64,000 nucleotides of DNA from Diphasiastrum complanatum (GCA_029204225.1 CM055103.1:38848255-38912254); one strand, 5' to 3'; positions 1 to 10,690 are shown, numbered from the stretch's first letter. Numbers and translations: made by a program. The notes: generated by a model not told the origin, from the letters alone.

Positions 1-742
1 GCAACTTCAAGCTATGCCATCCTATTTCAGAGCCTCAGACCATTCTGAGTATTTGGAGGCTATCGCGAATCTCGACAAGCTCAAGCAGGAGTTGTCGAAT
101 CTTAAGCAACAATTGGAAGATCAGAAGCTGGTCAGGACTTGGCAACTGTATCCACATAGCCAAAGTGAACATGGCGCAATTAGTTGAAGGTATGTGCTGA
201 GAGATTCCGTGCATTTGCTGAACGCTTCTGGAAATGGTGTCCACATGCTTTTAATGTTGAATTGCAATGGCGTGTGGATTACATGATGCTACCAGGCGCA
301 GTAGGCATCGCCTTCGACAAATGGAAGCGACCTTGGGAGAAGGATGACTTTCTTTGGTTATGGGCCCAGCTTTCTAGCGAACAGAAAGGATGTCTCTGTT
401 GGGGCATAATCCAGGGTAAGTTCCAGGTCGTGCCTTTTGGATCAGCAGAGTTATACATAGGCTCTTCGGCTATGTATGCTCTAGAATATATGCGAATCAA
501 AGAGTTTAATTTTTTGCGAAACGAAGACAATAAGCGACATTTCTGGAAGTGAAAGTCGCAGTTTCAACTATACAAACTTCAAGCTGTTGCGGATCTAGGC
601 GAATTTGACGATGTCGGGTTGCTGATGAATATAAATGTGGCTTATCCATAACTATTTAGCCTTTATGTGGATTGGGAGCGAAATCTTGTAGATTATTTTG
701 CAGAGATTTGACACAATCTGAAGACAGAAGGAAGTCATTTCG
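1..742 (+). pseudogene. Inverted fragment of the post-protease ORF of a Ty3-type element
   Basis: I do not recognise the protein family. The first 180 bases read in one frame as a charged, leucine-rich stretch (LDKLKQELSNLKQQLE) with the look of a coiled coil, ending in a stop. A second open stretch (184-552) has motifs such as LSSEQKGCLCWG and SSAMYALEYMR, and the reading continues to about 742 through stop codons. From about 347 it matches, in reverse complement, the decayed ORF at 2119-2515 of the neighbouring retrotransposon. The amino-acid alignment is good in one frame, while the stops fall at different places in the two copies. That pattern suggests both descend from a real coding region of the same element family. 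At 742-744 the sequence switches abruptly to LTR sequence of the opposite element orientation, so this is a rearranged fragment, not a gene in place. Confidence 0.6.
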
Positions 743-743
743 C

Positions 744-1479
744 TAGCTTTATTCAATGATCGTGCTAGACTGTACCAAAGATAGTCTTTATTCGAGTGCC
801 AAAAAGAAAGTATTCGCGACAGACATATAAGATGGTTTAAAGACAGTTCTTTAGAGCATGCTTTATGAAAACACAGCAAACCACTATAATGCACTAGAGC
901 GACTGTCTGATCAGAGAGTAATTCATGAAATGCGTTAGAGATTGTTAGCAGACTCAAGATCACTCACACTTAGGAATGCGGAGAACAGAGATAAGAGATA
1001 ATAACTCACAGAACTCTATTCACTTTTTCAATCTCTTACCTAAGCATAAACTCTTCTCTCTCGATGATCGAGACTGAAATGTGAGATCAATATATGTTCT
1101 ACGGGGCGAACAAACACACATCTAAAACAACAGGTGCGTCACTTTCGTGAAAGGGTCTAGTTAACAATTAGACTGAAAATACGTTCAACTATACCATAGG
1201 AGGTATACTTAATTATGAGTTAAAGTTACTCTAGTTTATCATGTCTTTTCGTATCTAGTCGTTTCGTATGGATGACCTAGTAAAGGTTTTCCAAGACAAT
1301 GTCTTTTCCTTTTAAAGGTCTTGCCCTTAATTACAAGGCAAGTACTTAGGAGATTTATTTCCGAAAAATGACTTAGGCCTCTTCATGATTTATACTTAAC
1401 CGGCTCATATCTTCATTTTCAAGTATATCATGCCATATTTATGTTGATATTCAATATTTAACATTTTTGTGGCATCACA
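744..1479 (-). repeat. Truncated 3' LTR of the Ty3-type element
   Basis: This stretch is collinear with 5756-6490, with only scattered substitutions. On the minus strand it starts TGTGATGCCAC, directly after the purine tract, as an LTR should. The part matching 5222-5755 is missing: at 743/744 the sequence changes to inverted internal sequence of the same family. The junction shows a TAG shared with the intact LTR. Confidence 0.85.
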
Positions 1480-1481
1480 TA

Positions 1482-1492
1482 TCCCCTTCCTC
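1482..1492 (-). other. Polypurine tract of the Ty3-type element
   Basis: The minus strand reads GAGGAAGGGGA, two bases before the TG that starts the 3' LTR at 1479. The position and composition are those of a plus-strand primer (PPT). Confidence 0.75.
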
Positions 1493-1786
1493 AAATGTGA
1501 AATGTCCTCGTGAACATATCATCTTTATTTCGAGGATTATTCGAGAAACATTCTTATTCGTCAAATTTTCGTTGAGGCAAAAAGATATTTCTTCGTGTAT
1601 TTCGTCCTTTAGATATTTCTTTGTCTTAGAGAATATGTGTCTTGTTGTTTCTTTAATTGAATAGGTTGTTTTGAGTTGATCTTTGAATTGCTGATGAAAA
1701 CTGGAATCAAACTTCAAAACATCTTTAAACTTCAAAAAGTCAGCATCCCATAGAAACATCACCACGACAAAGACACGAATGAATAT

Positions 1787-2517
1787 TCATGAATAATTCA
1801 GTTCTTCATATAACTTCTGAACAAGCTCCAAGTTCTGTTGAGCTTCGATCAAGAGCAAGTCTTCTTTTGATTTTGTATAGCGGCCAACTGGTAAGTTGCC
1901 AAATTCTTCTAACTTAACCGAGAGTAATGTTCCATCGAACAGCTCCTGGGTTAACTTGGTATCTTCATCTGAATCACTTCGTAGAGTGATTTCTTTACAG
2001 TAACGAGCTGAAAATCTAATAAAATGGATTTTAACGTAAAGATTCTGAACAAAAAATAATGTCTTCGCCACAAAGGTGCCAAACTGCCAAAATGTATATG
2101 TACAGAATTGCTTATGACGGAATGACTTCTTTCTATCTTGCAAATTATGTCGAATCTCCGCAAAATATTCTGCAAGGTTTCGCTCCCAATCCACATAAAC
2201 ACTGAATAATTTCGGATAAGCCATATTGATATCAATCAGCAGACCTGCATCGTCGAATGCGCCTAGATCCGCAATAGCTTGTGGTTTGTACAACTGAAAC
2301 TGCAACTTTCGCTTCAAAAAATGTCATTTATTATCTTCGTTTCGCAAAAATTGAAGCTCTTTGATTTGAATATATTCGAGAGCATACATAGCCGAAGAGC
2401 CTATGTATAACTCTGCCGATCCGAAAGGTACAACCTGGAATTTACCCTAGATTATGCCCCAGCAAAGACATCCTTTCTGCTCAATAGAAAGCTGGGCCCA
2501 TAACCAGAGAAAGACTC
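1787..2517 (-). pseudogene. Unrecognised ORF downstream of the retroelement protease
   Basis: It sits where reverse transcriptase would normally follow the protease, but no RT, RNase H or integrase motif is present. The first half (2517-2318) has stops, although its reading aligns with the inverted copy at 347-742. From 2317 to 1787 the frame is open for 176 codons, with motifs such as DWERNLAEYFAEI and an acidic C-terminal third. Compared with the inverted copy, the right copy seems to have lost the N-terminal part: homology begins abruptly near 2515, just after the protease stop at 2532. Product and role are unknown. A structural or accessory protein of the element family is one possibility; an acquired host sequence is another. 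Confidence 0.5.
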
Positions 2518-2531
2518 TTTCGAGTTCATGT

Positions 2532-3188
2532 CTACAACGTTAAATTCTTCATACGAAACATCCGCTTGGCATCAAAGAATTCTTCATCATTAGCATTCTC
2601 ATAACATTCAAAGTACTGCACTTCAATATCAAATCCATTGGGAAAAATATTCAAGGCATACGAAGGTTCTTCTGATGTAAAGCTGGTGTCGGCCAAAGGA
2701 GTTTCACCTTCATATTTGTCATGACTCCAGGTTATGATTTGTTCTGCTGGCTTACCTCGGTTATTGGTCTCACCAGTCTGAAATCTCAGCTCTCTGGATT
2801 TCCAATGTACACTTGCATTTGATTGATAAAGCCAAGGTCGTCCAATCAGCACAGAATAGGATGACAAACCGAGTGGTTTGATAACAATGAAATTCATTGT
2901 GAATGGCTTGGCTTGAATGTAAAAAGTGACATCCTTCAGTTCTCCAACAGGTTTTCGTCATGTTGAATCAGCTAACTTGATGTTTCATTATGTCGGTTGA
3001 ATGTCAGTCAGCCCCAGAGCATGAGTTGTGTCTTCTGTTATTATATTCACAATGGAACCAGAGTCAATTGCTTCTTCGATCAGGCATCCCGCAATGGTAA
3101 TATCAATCTCAGGTGCACCGAGATCACCTAAATTGATAGACAAAACACCAGCATCTGACAGAGAAACTTTTTTTTTCTTTTTGGGCAC
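2532..3188 (-). pseudogene. Retroviral-type aspartic protease of the Ty3-type element
   Basis: The segment 3188-2988 carries IDSGSIVNIITE, the active-site loop of Ty3-type proteases (D-S-G-S), followed by a helix-like region. The second segment (about 2961-2532) continues with SYSVLIGRPWLYQ, matching the family's conserved LGRPWL turn near the C-terminus. The two parts are in different frames and separated by a short disrupted stretch, so no single product can be made as it stands. In the intact element it would have cut the Gag polyprotein. The ORF ends in TAG immediately before the unrecognised downstream ORF. Confidence 0.75.
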
Positions 3189-3199
3189 AGAAAGGCATT

Positions 3200-5146
3200 T
3201 CAGTTTTTGTAATAAGTGTTATTTGCCAACAGTGGTTCAAAAGTAATGTTCGAACGAAGGGATCCAATATCAGTCACGATGTCATATTCTTTCGTCTTCG
3301 ATTTCGAGGTTGGTTTATCGATAACAACACTAGACAATTTCATCTTCGCGATTTCTTCGTCCTCTTCCTCGAAAGTGACCACCTTTTCTACAACAACTGT
3401 CTGAAGTTCAGTGTTGATGATTTCCTTTGCTTCTGTCGAGATATCTTTTGCAAATAACTTCGCAGCATTGCGGTCATAGTCAGGGTCATCTTTGAGATCT
3501 TCCTTAGTCGTAGATTTGTTCATTGTTTTGCTAGAGGATTTATTCTTCGAGGATTTTCTGTGCTTTGTCGAAGATTTCTGATCAGGTTTTGAGGAGCTTT
3601 TGCTTCTCATTGCGACTTTGAATAATTTCTCCACGTTACTTGGCCAGGACTGATCTTCTGTCTTTGCCAGTTTTCCTTCAATAACGTCAATTCCTTGCAC
3701 AACAGCATCATTCGTAGCTTTCGCTTTCGTGTCTACAGCAGCTGGTGTTGCTACATACTGATATTTGGGTCACGGATTCTGCGGCTGAGGGCAATCAGGA
3801 TACTTGTGGCCAAGTTCTCTGCAATTCGAACATAATGGTACATAACCAATCGGCTTTCGCGGTTGAGGACAGTCAGGAAAAAAATATTCCGAGTCTCCAC
3901 AGTTGTAGCAGTTGCCCGAAACTGGTTTAGTCACGGTTTGAGACTTCGCTGGTCCAACAAATTCAGGAGGATTATGTCTTCTTGGTGCGAACTTGGGTCT
4001 GTCCTATTGGGCTGATGCTGCAGTACCCTGTACGTAGCTAGTAGTCGCATCATTTTGAAAAATAAAAAGTACCTCCTGGGTAGGATCTTCAATGTATTTG
4101 CCATTCATAGTAGTGTAGTCTTCCTTAGTGTGTCCAGAAGTTCCACATTTCGTACACCACATTCTTGAGTTGAAAGAAGACGCTTTTGGTCTTTTATCTC
4201 CAATTTCAGAGATCTGCACTTTCAAGTCATTAAACTTTTTATTAAGGTCAACCATATTACTCTTCCAAAGTTTTTCAACTTTAGAAGTTGACGACTTATC
4301 CTCGACAACTTTTGTGTCGACCTTTCGTTTAGTTCGTCGTTTATTCTTTCTCTCTCCTTTGTCAGCTTCTGATTCTGATGAATCGCTGCTTTCAGATTTC
4401 GAGCTTGAAGAACTGGTACTTGAATCAGAATCTGAATCTTCATCGCTGTCACTAGAATTAGTCTTCGACTTTCGAGATTTCTTCGTCGATCGTGGCTTTT
4501 GTGCTAGTTTCGAGGTCTCGTAATTTTCGGCACTAGCTATTACTACTACTAAGGATGTCATGTCCCCTTGTCTGCAATACCGATCAATCTTTGGTGGTAA
4601 ACCAGCCAAAAACCATTCGATCTGCATATCTACGGGATATACACCGGTTAGTTTTCCTATGAGATTTTTAACCTTTTGTGTATATTTACGAAGGGATTCT
4701 TTACTCTTCTTCTGAACATTGTTCAGACGATTTGTAACCGATCTCTCTAAACTGGTTCAGAAACGCTTCTTTCAGCAAGTACCAGGTTCCTACACGACTT
4801 GGTTCAACTTGACTGTACCATATGTGCGCCTGCTTTCTTAGCAGACCAGGAAAAATTCGTAGTTTATCTACGTCAGTTCCCTCGTTATTCACATTAGTGA
4901 TTGACTCGAATTGTGAGACATAGCTATCTGCATCATTGGAAGAAGTCCTTTAAAATAACCGTATTTAATTTTAGAGATAGAAGTGAAATGTGTAGCAGGA
5001 CCCTCCATACCAAAGCTAAGTAGGACTTCAAGTAATTGGGCAGTGATTTTGTCTAGATTTTTTTGACTAGTATTCTCACTTTGTCTTCGTAAAAATTCCT
5101 CTCTAAGCTTACGGTATCGTTCTAATCTAGATTCTCTATCTGACAT
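3200..5146 (-). pseudogene. Gag of the Ty3-type element, broken
   Basis: The start is placed at ATG 5146 (MSDRESRLERYRKLR), about 50 bases inside the PBS. The segment 4892-4701 contains AHIWYSQVEPSRVGTW and FLNQFREIGY, typical of the retrotransposon gag capsid domain. The segment 4627-4004 has the capsid end (EWFLAGLPPKIDRY), a long serine/aspartate-rich acidic linker, and a zinc-knuckle-like CTKCGTSGHTKEDY whose last Cys is Tyr. Two more knuckles lie between about 3960 and 3770: CYNCGDSEYFFPDC (His replaced by Tyr) and CSNCRELGHKYPDC (complete). A lysine- and serine-rich tail (3700-3200) leads to the protease. Frameshifts near 4900 and 4680 and stops near 4004 and 3770 prevent a full-length product. 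The function in the family is to form the capsid and bind RNA. Confidence 0.8.
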
Positions 5147-5198
5147 ACACTAGAGATGGAAATGGATTTGTCAAATTTCTCATAACTTTCCTAAATTA

Positions 5199-5216
5199 TC
5201 CCCGGCAATGGCGCCA
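5199..5216 (-). other. Primer binding site, tRNA-Asp type
   Basis: The minus strand reads TGGCGCCATTGCCGGGGA, five bases inside the LTR. From memory, plant elements primed by tRNA-Asp (the Athila type, for example) carry TGGCGCCGTTGCCGGGGA, one base different. This fixes the coding orientation as minus and the 5' LTR as the right-hand one. Confidence 0.8.
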
Positions 5217-5221
5217 AAAAT

Positions 5222-6490
5222 TGGTATATGTCATACTATACCAACAGGGTTAATATAGAATTTATAGTAAATAATGTCGTTCCCACAAAGGATAGCATTA
5301 GAAAGTTATGTTTTTGGTACAATTATGGCAAGTGGTTTCGAGTGTTATTCTGGTTGTCGACAGACATTAAAAAGTAACCAGTATTACTTATGTTTGGGAT
5401 GGGTAATGTTAATAAATTCAGAACAACAATCTGGCCTCTATCGAATTGAATGAAGCACGTTCTACAGATGAGATGTTATCAGAGTAGTACAACAGTACTA
5501 CACTCTGACTGATTAAGGTGTCAACAGAGAATCGAGAATTATTTGATGTATTCACGACTGTGCAGACAATTAATTAATCGCGTTCGCGAACTATTCGTTT
5601 CTAGACAAGAGTCCTCAACAACTAAAGCCCAACCTAATGGGTAAAGAACACGAAGAGTTTTAGAATGTGTTAGAAACTTATGTCAATGCCAATCAGAAAA
5701 ACAGATCAAAGACTGAATTCTTCAGACATGGACTGTCATCTCATATGTATACATATAGCTTTATTCAATGATCGTGCTAGACTATACCAAGATAGTCGTT
5801 ATTCGAGTGCCGAAAAGAAAGTATTCGTGACAGGTGAATAAGATGGTTCAAAGATAGTTCTTTAGAACATGCTTTACGAAAACACAGCAAATGACTGTAA
5901 TGCACTAGAGCGATTGCCTGATCAGAGAGTAATTCATGAAATGCGTTAGAGATTGTTAGCAGACTCAAGATCACTCACACTCAGCAGTGCGGAGAACAGA
6001 GATAAGAGAGAATAATCTACAGAACTCTATTCACTTCTTCAATTTCTTACATAAGCATAAACTCTTATCTCTCGATGATCGAGACTGAAGTGTGAGATCA
6101 ATATATGTTCTACGGGACGAACAAACACACATCTAAAACAACAGGTGCGTTGCTCCCGCGAAAGGGTCTAGTTAACAAGTAGACTGAAAATACGTTCAAC
6201 TATACCATAGGAGGTATACTTAACTATGAGTTAAAATTACTCTAGTTTATCATGTCTTTTTGTATCTAGTCATTTCGTATGGACGACCTAGTAAAGGTTG
6301 TCCAAGACAATGTCTTTTCCTTTTAAAGGTCTTGCCCTTCATTACAAGGCAAGTACTTAGGAGATATATTCCCGAAAAATGACTTAGGTCTCTTCATGAT
6401 TTATACTTAATCGGCTCATATCTTCATTTTTGAGTATATCATGCCATATTTATGTTGATATTCAATATTTAACATTTTCGTGGCATCACA
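5222..6490 (-). repeat. 5' LTR of the Ty3-type element
   Basis: The LTR is 1269 bp long, with TG at 5222-5223 and CA at 6489-6490 on the plus strand. It is adjacent to the PBS, and its right 735 bp are repeated at 744-1479. The left 534 bp have no second copy in the window. The edge at 6490 coincides with the point where a foreign gag reading frame begins. Confidence 0.85.
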
Positions 6491-7340
6491 CGTTTCCTAA
6501 TGTAGTCGGGACACTCGGCATGGTACTTGGCCTTGGCTAGACAATCAACCATGAAGTGGTCGGTTTCACCACAGATGAAACATCTATTGATCATGGGCCC
6601 TTGTATAATGGCATAACTATCTTGTATGGCTAGTGGTTCTGAACTTTCTGATGGGTATTCGTGGTAATGTGAGGAATGTCCAGATTGAAACGGATGTTCT
6701 TCATATCGTTGGATGGCATGTGCTTGTATAGGCTGATATGAAGGGCAAGCATCAGCAGGATGCATAGCCCGACAGTGCGGGCACCAGATGGGTTTTGTCG
6801 AAGGTACCTAGGCAGTTTGTTGTTGATGAGGCATACTGTGTTGGATAGACTTCAGAGTAGTTTGAAACTCATTGGTGAGTTTCTCCATCTACAGTTGATG
6901 TTGTTGAGTAAGCAACTCCAGCTATGATTTCCAAAGCTGATCTTGGGTATCCTTGATCGACTTTGACTCGTGGATAGCAGGACTAGGTGCTTGCCTTTCC
7001 CTGGATTCGTCAACATCTGATCCTTCATCTTCTTCCTTGATGGCATTAAACATAGCTAACTTTAGGCTCATATATTTGTCATTGGATTTAAGCTCGCATC
7101 TGATCCATCTTGGAAGTCCGACTAGGAACCAGATGATGAGCATCTGTTCGGTGGGCTGGTCATGTACTTTACTTTTGTGGTATTTGAATCACCGATATAG
7201 TCTCGTACGCGTTCATCTTTTGCCATCTTGATGTTATTTAGTTTGACAAAAGGTAGTGGTTCGGTCGAAATGTGAATCAGAGCTTTCGGTCGAAAATTTG
7301 GTCCGGTCGAGATGGAATGGTGGAGTGGTCTGGTCAAGAT
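6491..7340 (-). pseudogene. Gag remnant of a second LTR element (insertion host)
   Basis: Reading the minus strand from 7340: FVKLNNIKMAKDERVRDYIG and then IIWFLVGLPRWIRCELK resemble the C-terminal half of a Ty3-type capsid. A glutamate- and serine-rich linker follows, then CPHCRAMHPADAC, and a complete zinc knuckle CFICGETDHFMVDC near 6600-6560. The reading runs to the LTR edge at 6490 and is cut there, so the Ty3-type element landed inside this gag or recombined into it. Stops and frameshifts show it is dead. It is a different family from the gag at 3200-5146. Confidence 0.6.
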
Positions 7341-7860
7341 GGGATGTATGTTATCCGGTCGAGATGAGATGTAGTGTGGTCTGGTTGAGATGAGATGGGT
7401 GTGGTCCGGTCTGATCGAGATGTAGTGAGGTGGTAATCCAATCGAGATTGGACGTAGACTGATCCAGTCGAGATTTTACGTGGGACGATCTGGTCGAGAT
7501 TGGACGCAGACTGATCCGGTCTAGATTTTTAAGCGATGGGCATCTGATTGAGACTTTTCAAAACGATCATCCGGTTGAGATTTTACAGGGCTATCCAGTT
7601 GAGACTTTTCAAAACGGTCATCCGATTGAGATTTTACAAGGCTATCCGATTGAGATTTTCCAAATCAGTCATCCAGTTGAGATTTTACAGGGCTATCCGG
7701 TTGAGATTTTTCAAATCAGTCATCTGGTTGAGATTTTAAATGCCAGCCATCCGATCGAGATTTGTGTGTGTGTGTGTGTGTGTGTTTTAATGGTCCGGTC
7801 GAGACGTGGAGAAGAGAGGGTCCGATCGAGAATAAGTAAAGAGGGTCTGGTTGAGATGGA
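7255..7860 (+). repeat. GTCGAGAT/GTTGAGAT minisatellite
   Basis: The motif CCGGTYGAGAT and its variants recur every 20-50 bases throughout. Between about 7553 and 7740 the order becomes regular with a 51-bp unit (about 3.5 copies), each unit being two related halves (TTGAGATTTTACAGGGCTATC and TTGAGACTTTTCAAAACGGTC types). Because 51 is divisible by three, one frame stays open for 63 codons with a repeating peptide. That reading frame is a by-product of the repeat, not evidence for a gene. It contains a (GT)n tract. Confidence 0.8.
7763..7785 (+). repeat. (TG)n microsatellite
   Basis: About eleven TG units lie inside the GTCGAGAT minisatellite. Confidence 0.95.
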
Positions 7861-9320
7861 GGCAGGGGCATGAAGGGGCTGGTAGGGCTTGGCCAAATGG
7901 TGATGGAGGCTACGTGAGGTATGAAGGAAATGGGATGGAAAGGAGTTCTTGGGTGAGTGCAGGGAGGAAGAAGGCTACGTGGAGTTCTGGCAGAGATGGA
8001 TGGAAGTAGGTTTTTGCTCTGTGTCTGGAGATCTGGAAGGGTTGGAGTTAGCAATGGAAAGCTCTTGTAGGATCATTTGCAGGATATGGAGATCTTTTTC
8101 AGATCGTGTGGAGGGTTTGGAGACCTGTTGCAGACCGTTCTTGTATTGTAGATCAAATACAAAAACTTCTGAAAGGTGGTAGATCTGTGAATGATTGGAA
8201 AAGTTGGTGCAGGGATCTAATTGGTTTGAGGGCAATATACTGGGAAGGCATGTTCAATGAGTCTATGTATGTTCAATAGGCATTGATGCCAAATATTGAT
8301 AGATCCCCTGCTCTAGAGGATCTGTGAACTAGATGTTCTTTTTCTTATTTCTTTTGTTTGTATTCTACCTGTCAACAGAGACCGTGGGCACTTGTTTTAA
8401 GTTTATCTTGCTTGTTTTAGGCCCAAATCAGGCAAAATGGACTGGTATCATTGTGGTATTTCTCCTTCATGTCAGAGGACGACTCAGGGCAGTCATTCTT
8501 GAACTGAAATCACATGCTCAAATCAAACGTGCAGATCATGCATTCAAGCAAGAAATCAGCGTGTGGAGTGGTTGAAATGCCATGAAATCCTACTTTAATG
8601 CTGCAAAAAAGAACTTGAATAAGATCCTAAACAATAAAGTTATTCTACACATTTATCAAACCACAAAGCTGAAAACAAGAACTAATCTAAAGCATTTTTG
8701 AGGTTCCAAAGATCAAGAAGCACCATTTCTTGATTCTTGGTTCTCAAAGAACGCCAAGAAATGGAATGCAAGGGGGTTTGCAAGATTTACACCACAAACC
8801 ATCTCATGACGAATTACCACAATGTTGATCCTGTAGTAATCCACAAGCATAAATGAAAGAAAGCAAGAAATCTAATCCACAACCACACACAAGGGAAATG
8901 GAAGGGCAAGATCATTAATGCATCACTCAAGAAACAAGAATGATCAAGGAGCTCAAGAATGCATCAAAACTCATGGAAGATAATCTCATTTCAGCATGGA
9001 GTATATACATTTACAAAAAGCTTCTCTTCTACAAAGAAGGAGTCTCTTTGAATAAGCAAGAGAGCTCCTTAGGTGGCATCCTAGTGGCATTTCCACATTA
9101 CACAAATTACAAGTGGAATAATGCTCTCCACTAGATGTCACCATCAAAAGGTGGCTCACTCTAATTTCTTCAAGAGGGATCTATTTGCATTTATTACTTT
9201 TCCTAGAAATACTAGTTCCTACATGGTCATTCCATCTTTCAGGATTCACCATGAGGCTTACACAGTTTCTACTTGACAGTATTTACTAGTATTCATGGCT
9301 CTCATACTCGGCTCTCAGTC
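7861..9320. other. No gene recognised
   Basis: The stretch is AT-rich with short open frames only. I see no protein domain, LTR pair or RNA gene. The left part (to about 8330) may be the decayed flank of the preceding minisatellite. Confidence 0.5.
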
Positions 9321-9325
9321 TTCGA

Positions 9326-10414
9326 TCATCTCGTCTTCTCAGAGACCTCCTCGGTCTCAGGTGAGAGGTGCTCTTGGGTAGCTCTAGTTGAGTATCTTGG
9401 AGATTCGTCAGAATCAGCCAACAGCTTCATTCTCGTAAGTGCCTCTTCAAGAGTCACATTAGGAACCATGGTAGTGGGGCTCCTATTTTGCAAAAAGGTG
9501 GCTGCATTGCACACCTCTGACCAGAAGTAGTTTGGCAAGCCCATTTGCTTCATCATTGAGCATGCCATCATCCACCTGTGATGCCAATGACAATGAGAAG
9601 ATGTCATCATCTTCGACAATGTAACCTTGTTGCTTCACTTTCCTTTGCTTAATATTTGCTTTCTTTTTGTAGCACTCTCGTGCCCAATGACCTAGCTTGG
9701 GGCAGTAGTAGCACTTGCCTTACTTCTTCTTTGGCTTTGATAACTCTCCCTCACCCTCATCATCCTTGCCCTTTCTTGGAATGTGTTTCCACCCCCCCTT
9801 TTGCTTGCCTTTGGCCACCAATGCTTGGTCTTCCTAAGTGGTGTGCCTCGACTTGACCACTTTCCACCACTGCTCTTCTTGTAGTAAGATCCCATGAAGA
9901 TCTTCAAAGGTGGGCAGTCTCTCCCTTGAAGCAATGCCGCTCACGAACATTTGCAGGTTTTTTGACATGTCACTCATATTAGTGTGTACCAATTCAACAT
10001 CCTTTGGCAACAAGTTGATCTCTCAGTTCCTTGATTCTGGTGAAGAAAGTTCCCACGGTTTCATTCTCTTCCATCCTAATGATATTAAGCCTTGACTTCA
10101 AGAACATGACATGAGCTGGATTAGCGGTTTGGAACTATGTTCTCAAGGGCGGCTTCTCAAGTCCCTCTGGCCGTCACCGCGTCACTTATGTGGGTGATTA
10201 CATCCAGCAACAATTCTTTCTCACTAATGTAGTACAAGGCTTTTCACAGCCTGTGAGCAATCCTTCGAATCCCCACAAACTCAATTTTTGCTTACCACAA
10301 CTTTCAAATGACCTCCTTTGTCGTTTCCCGACAAGCTTAACTGTTAGCTCAAATCATTGTGAATTTGACCCTGTTTTTTACACCTCGTTCTTGTCTGGTG
10401 GTTGCTATCACTGA
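9326..10414 (-). pseudogene. Internally deleted Ty1/copia element: gag joined to integrase
   Basis: Read on the minus strand from the PBS, the gag region gives MEENETVGTFFTRIKELRDQ (about 10062), the copia UBN2-type capsid core. The complete zinc knuckle CYYCPKLGHWAREC follows near 9720-9680. Soon after, the reading changes to GLPNYFWSEVCNAATFLQNR (about 9560), which belongs to the far C-terminal part of copia integrase. It is followed by a Ser/Glu-rich linker ending near 9326. Protease and the catalytic integrase core are missing between these points, and RT/RNase H are missing beyond 9326. Stops and frameshifts are frequent. It is a dead deletion derivative. Confidence 0.75.
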
Positions 10415-10426
10415 GCTCTGATACCA
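10415..10426 (-). other. Primer binding site, initiator tRNA-Met type
   Basis: The minus strand reads TGGTATCAGAGC, the standard PBS of plant copia elements. Gag sequence lies downstream of it on the minus strand, so the LTR should lie to the right. Confidence 0.8.
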
Positions 10427-10429
10427 AGT

Positions 10430-10690
10430 TGGCAATTACGTTATAGATCGATGCAATCACCACAGAACCTTGAAAGGTTTCTTCAAGACAAGAGAACAAA
10501 GAATTGCTCACCAACTACACAAAGTGTGTATGCACACTTCTTCTTCAAGTACAAAGAGAATTAACTAAATAGTAACTTAGGGGCTTGTAAAAGATTGGCC
10601 CACCATCTAGAGAGCTAGAAAGAGAAAGTTGCCATCAAATATGGCAAGTGACTGTCATAAACTTACACGTTAATTATTGCTATTCTAACT
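10430..10690 (-). repeat. Probable 5' LTR of the deleted copia element
   Basis: It is placed only by its position next to the PBS. The plus strand begins TGGCAATTACG at 10430. The right edge is uncertain and no second copy was found in the window. Confidence 0.35.

Larger units (their letters stand above)
744..6490 (-). mobile_element. Non-autonomous Ty3-type LTR retrotransposon (gag and protease only)
   Basis: Two direct repeats (744-1479 and 5756-6490) bound an internal region of about 3.7 kb read on the minus strand. In reading order it has the 5' LTR (5222-6490), a PBS, gag with zinc knuckles, an aspartic protease with a D-S-G-S active site, an unrecognised ORF, a purine-rich PPT and a 3' LTR. 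No reverse transcriptase, RNase H or integrase motif is seen between the protease and the PPT, so the element must have relied on another element for replication. The gag is interrupted by stops and frameshifts. The 3' LTR has lost its distal 520-530 bases, so no target-site duplication can be scored. At the right end the LTR cuts directly into the gag of a different element. The family resembles the gag-only class of non-autonomous plant elements (TR-GAG type), with an extra ORF. Confidence 0.8.

Noticed and set aside
184-552. A 122-codon open frame as a host gene
   Set aside because: It aligns with the decayed ORF of the neighbouring retroelement in inverted orientation and stops independently, so it is part of the element.
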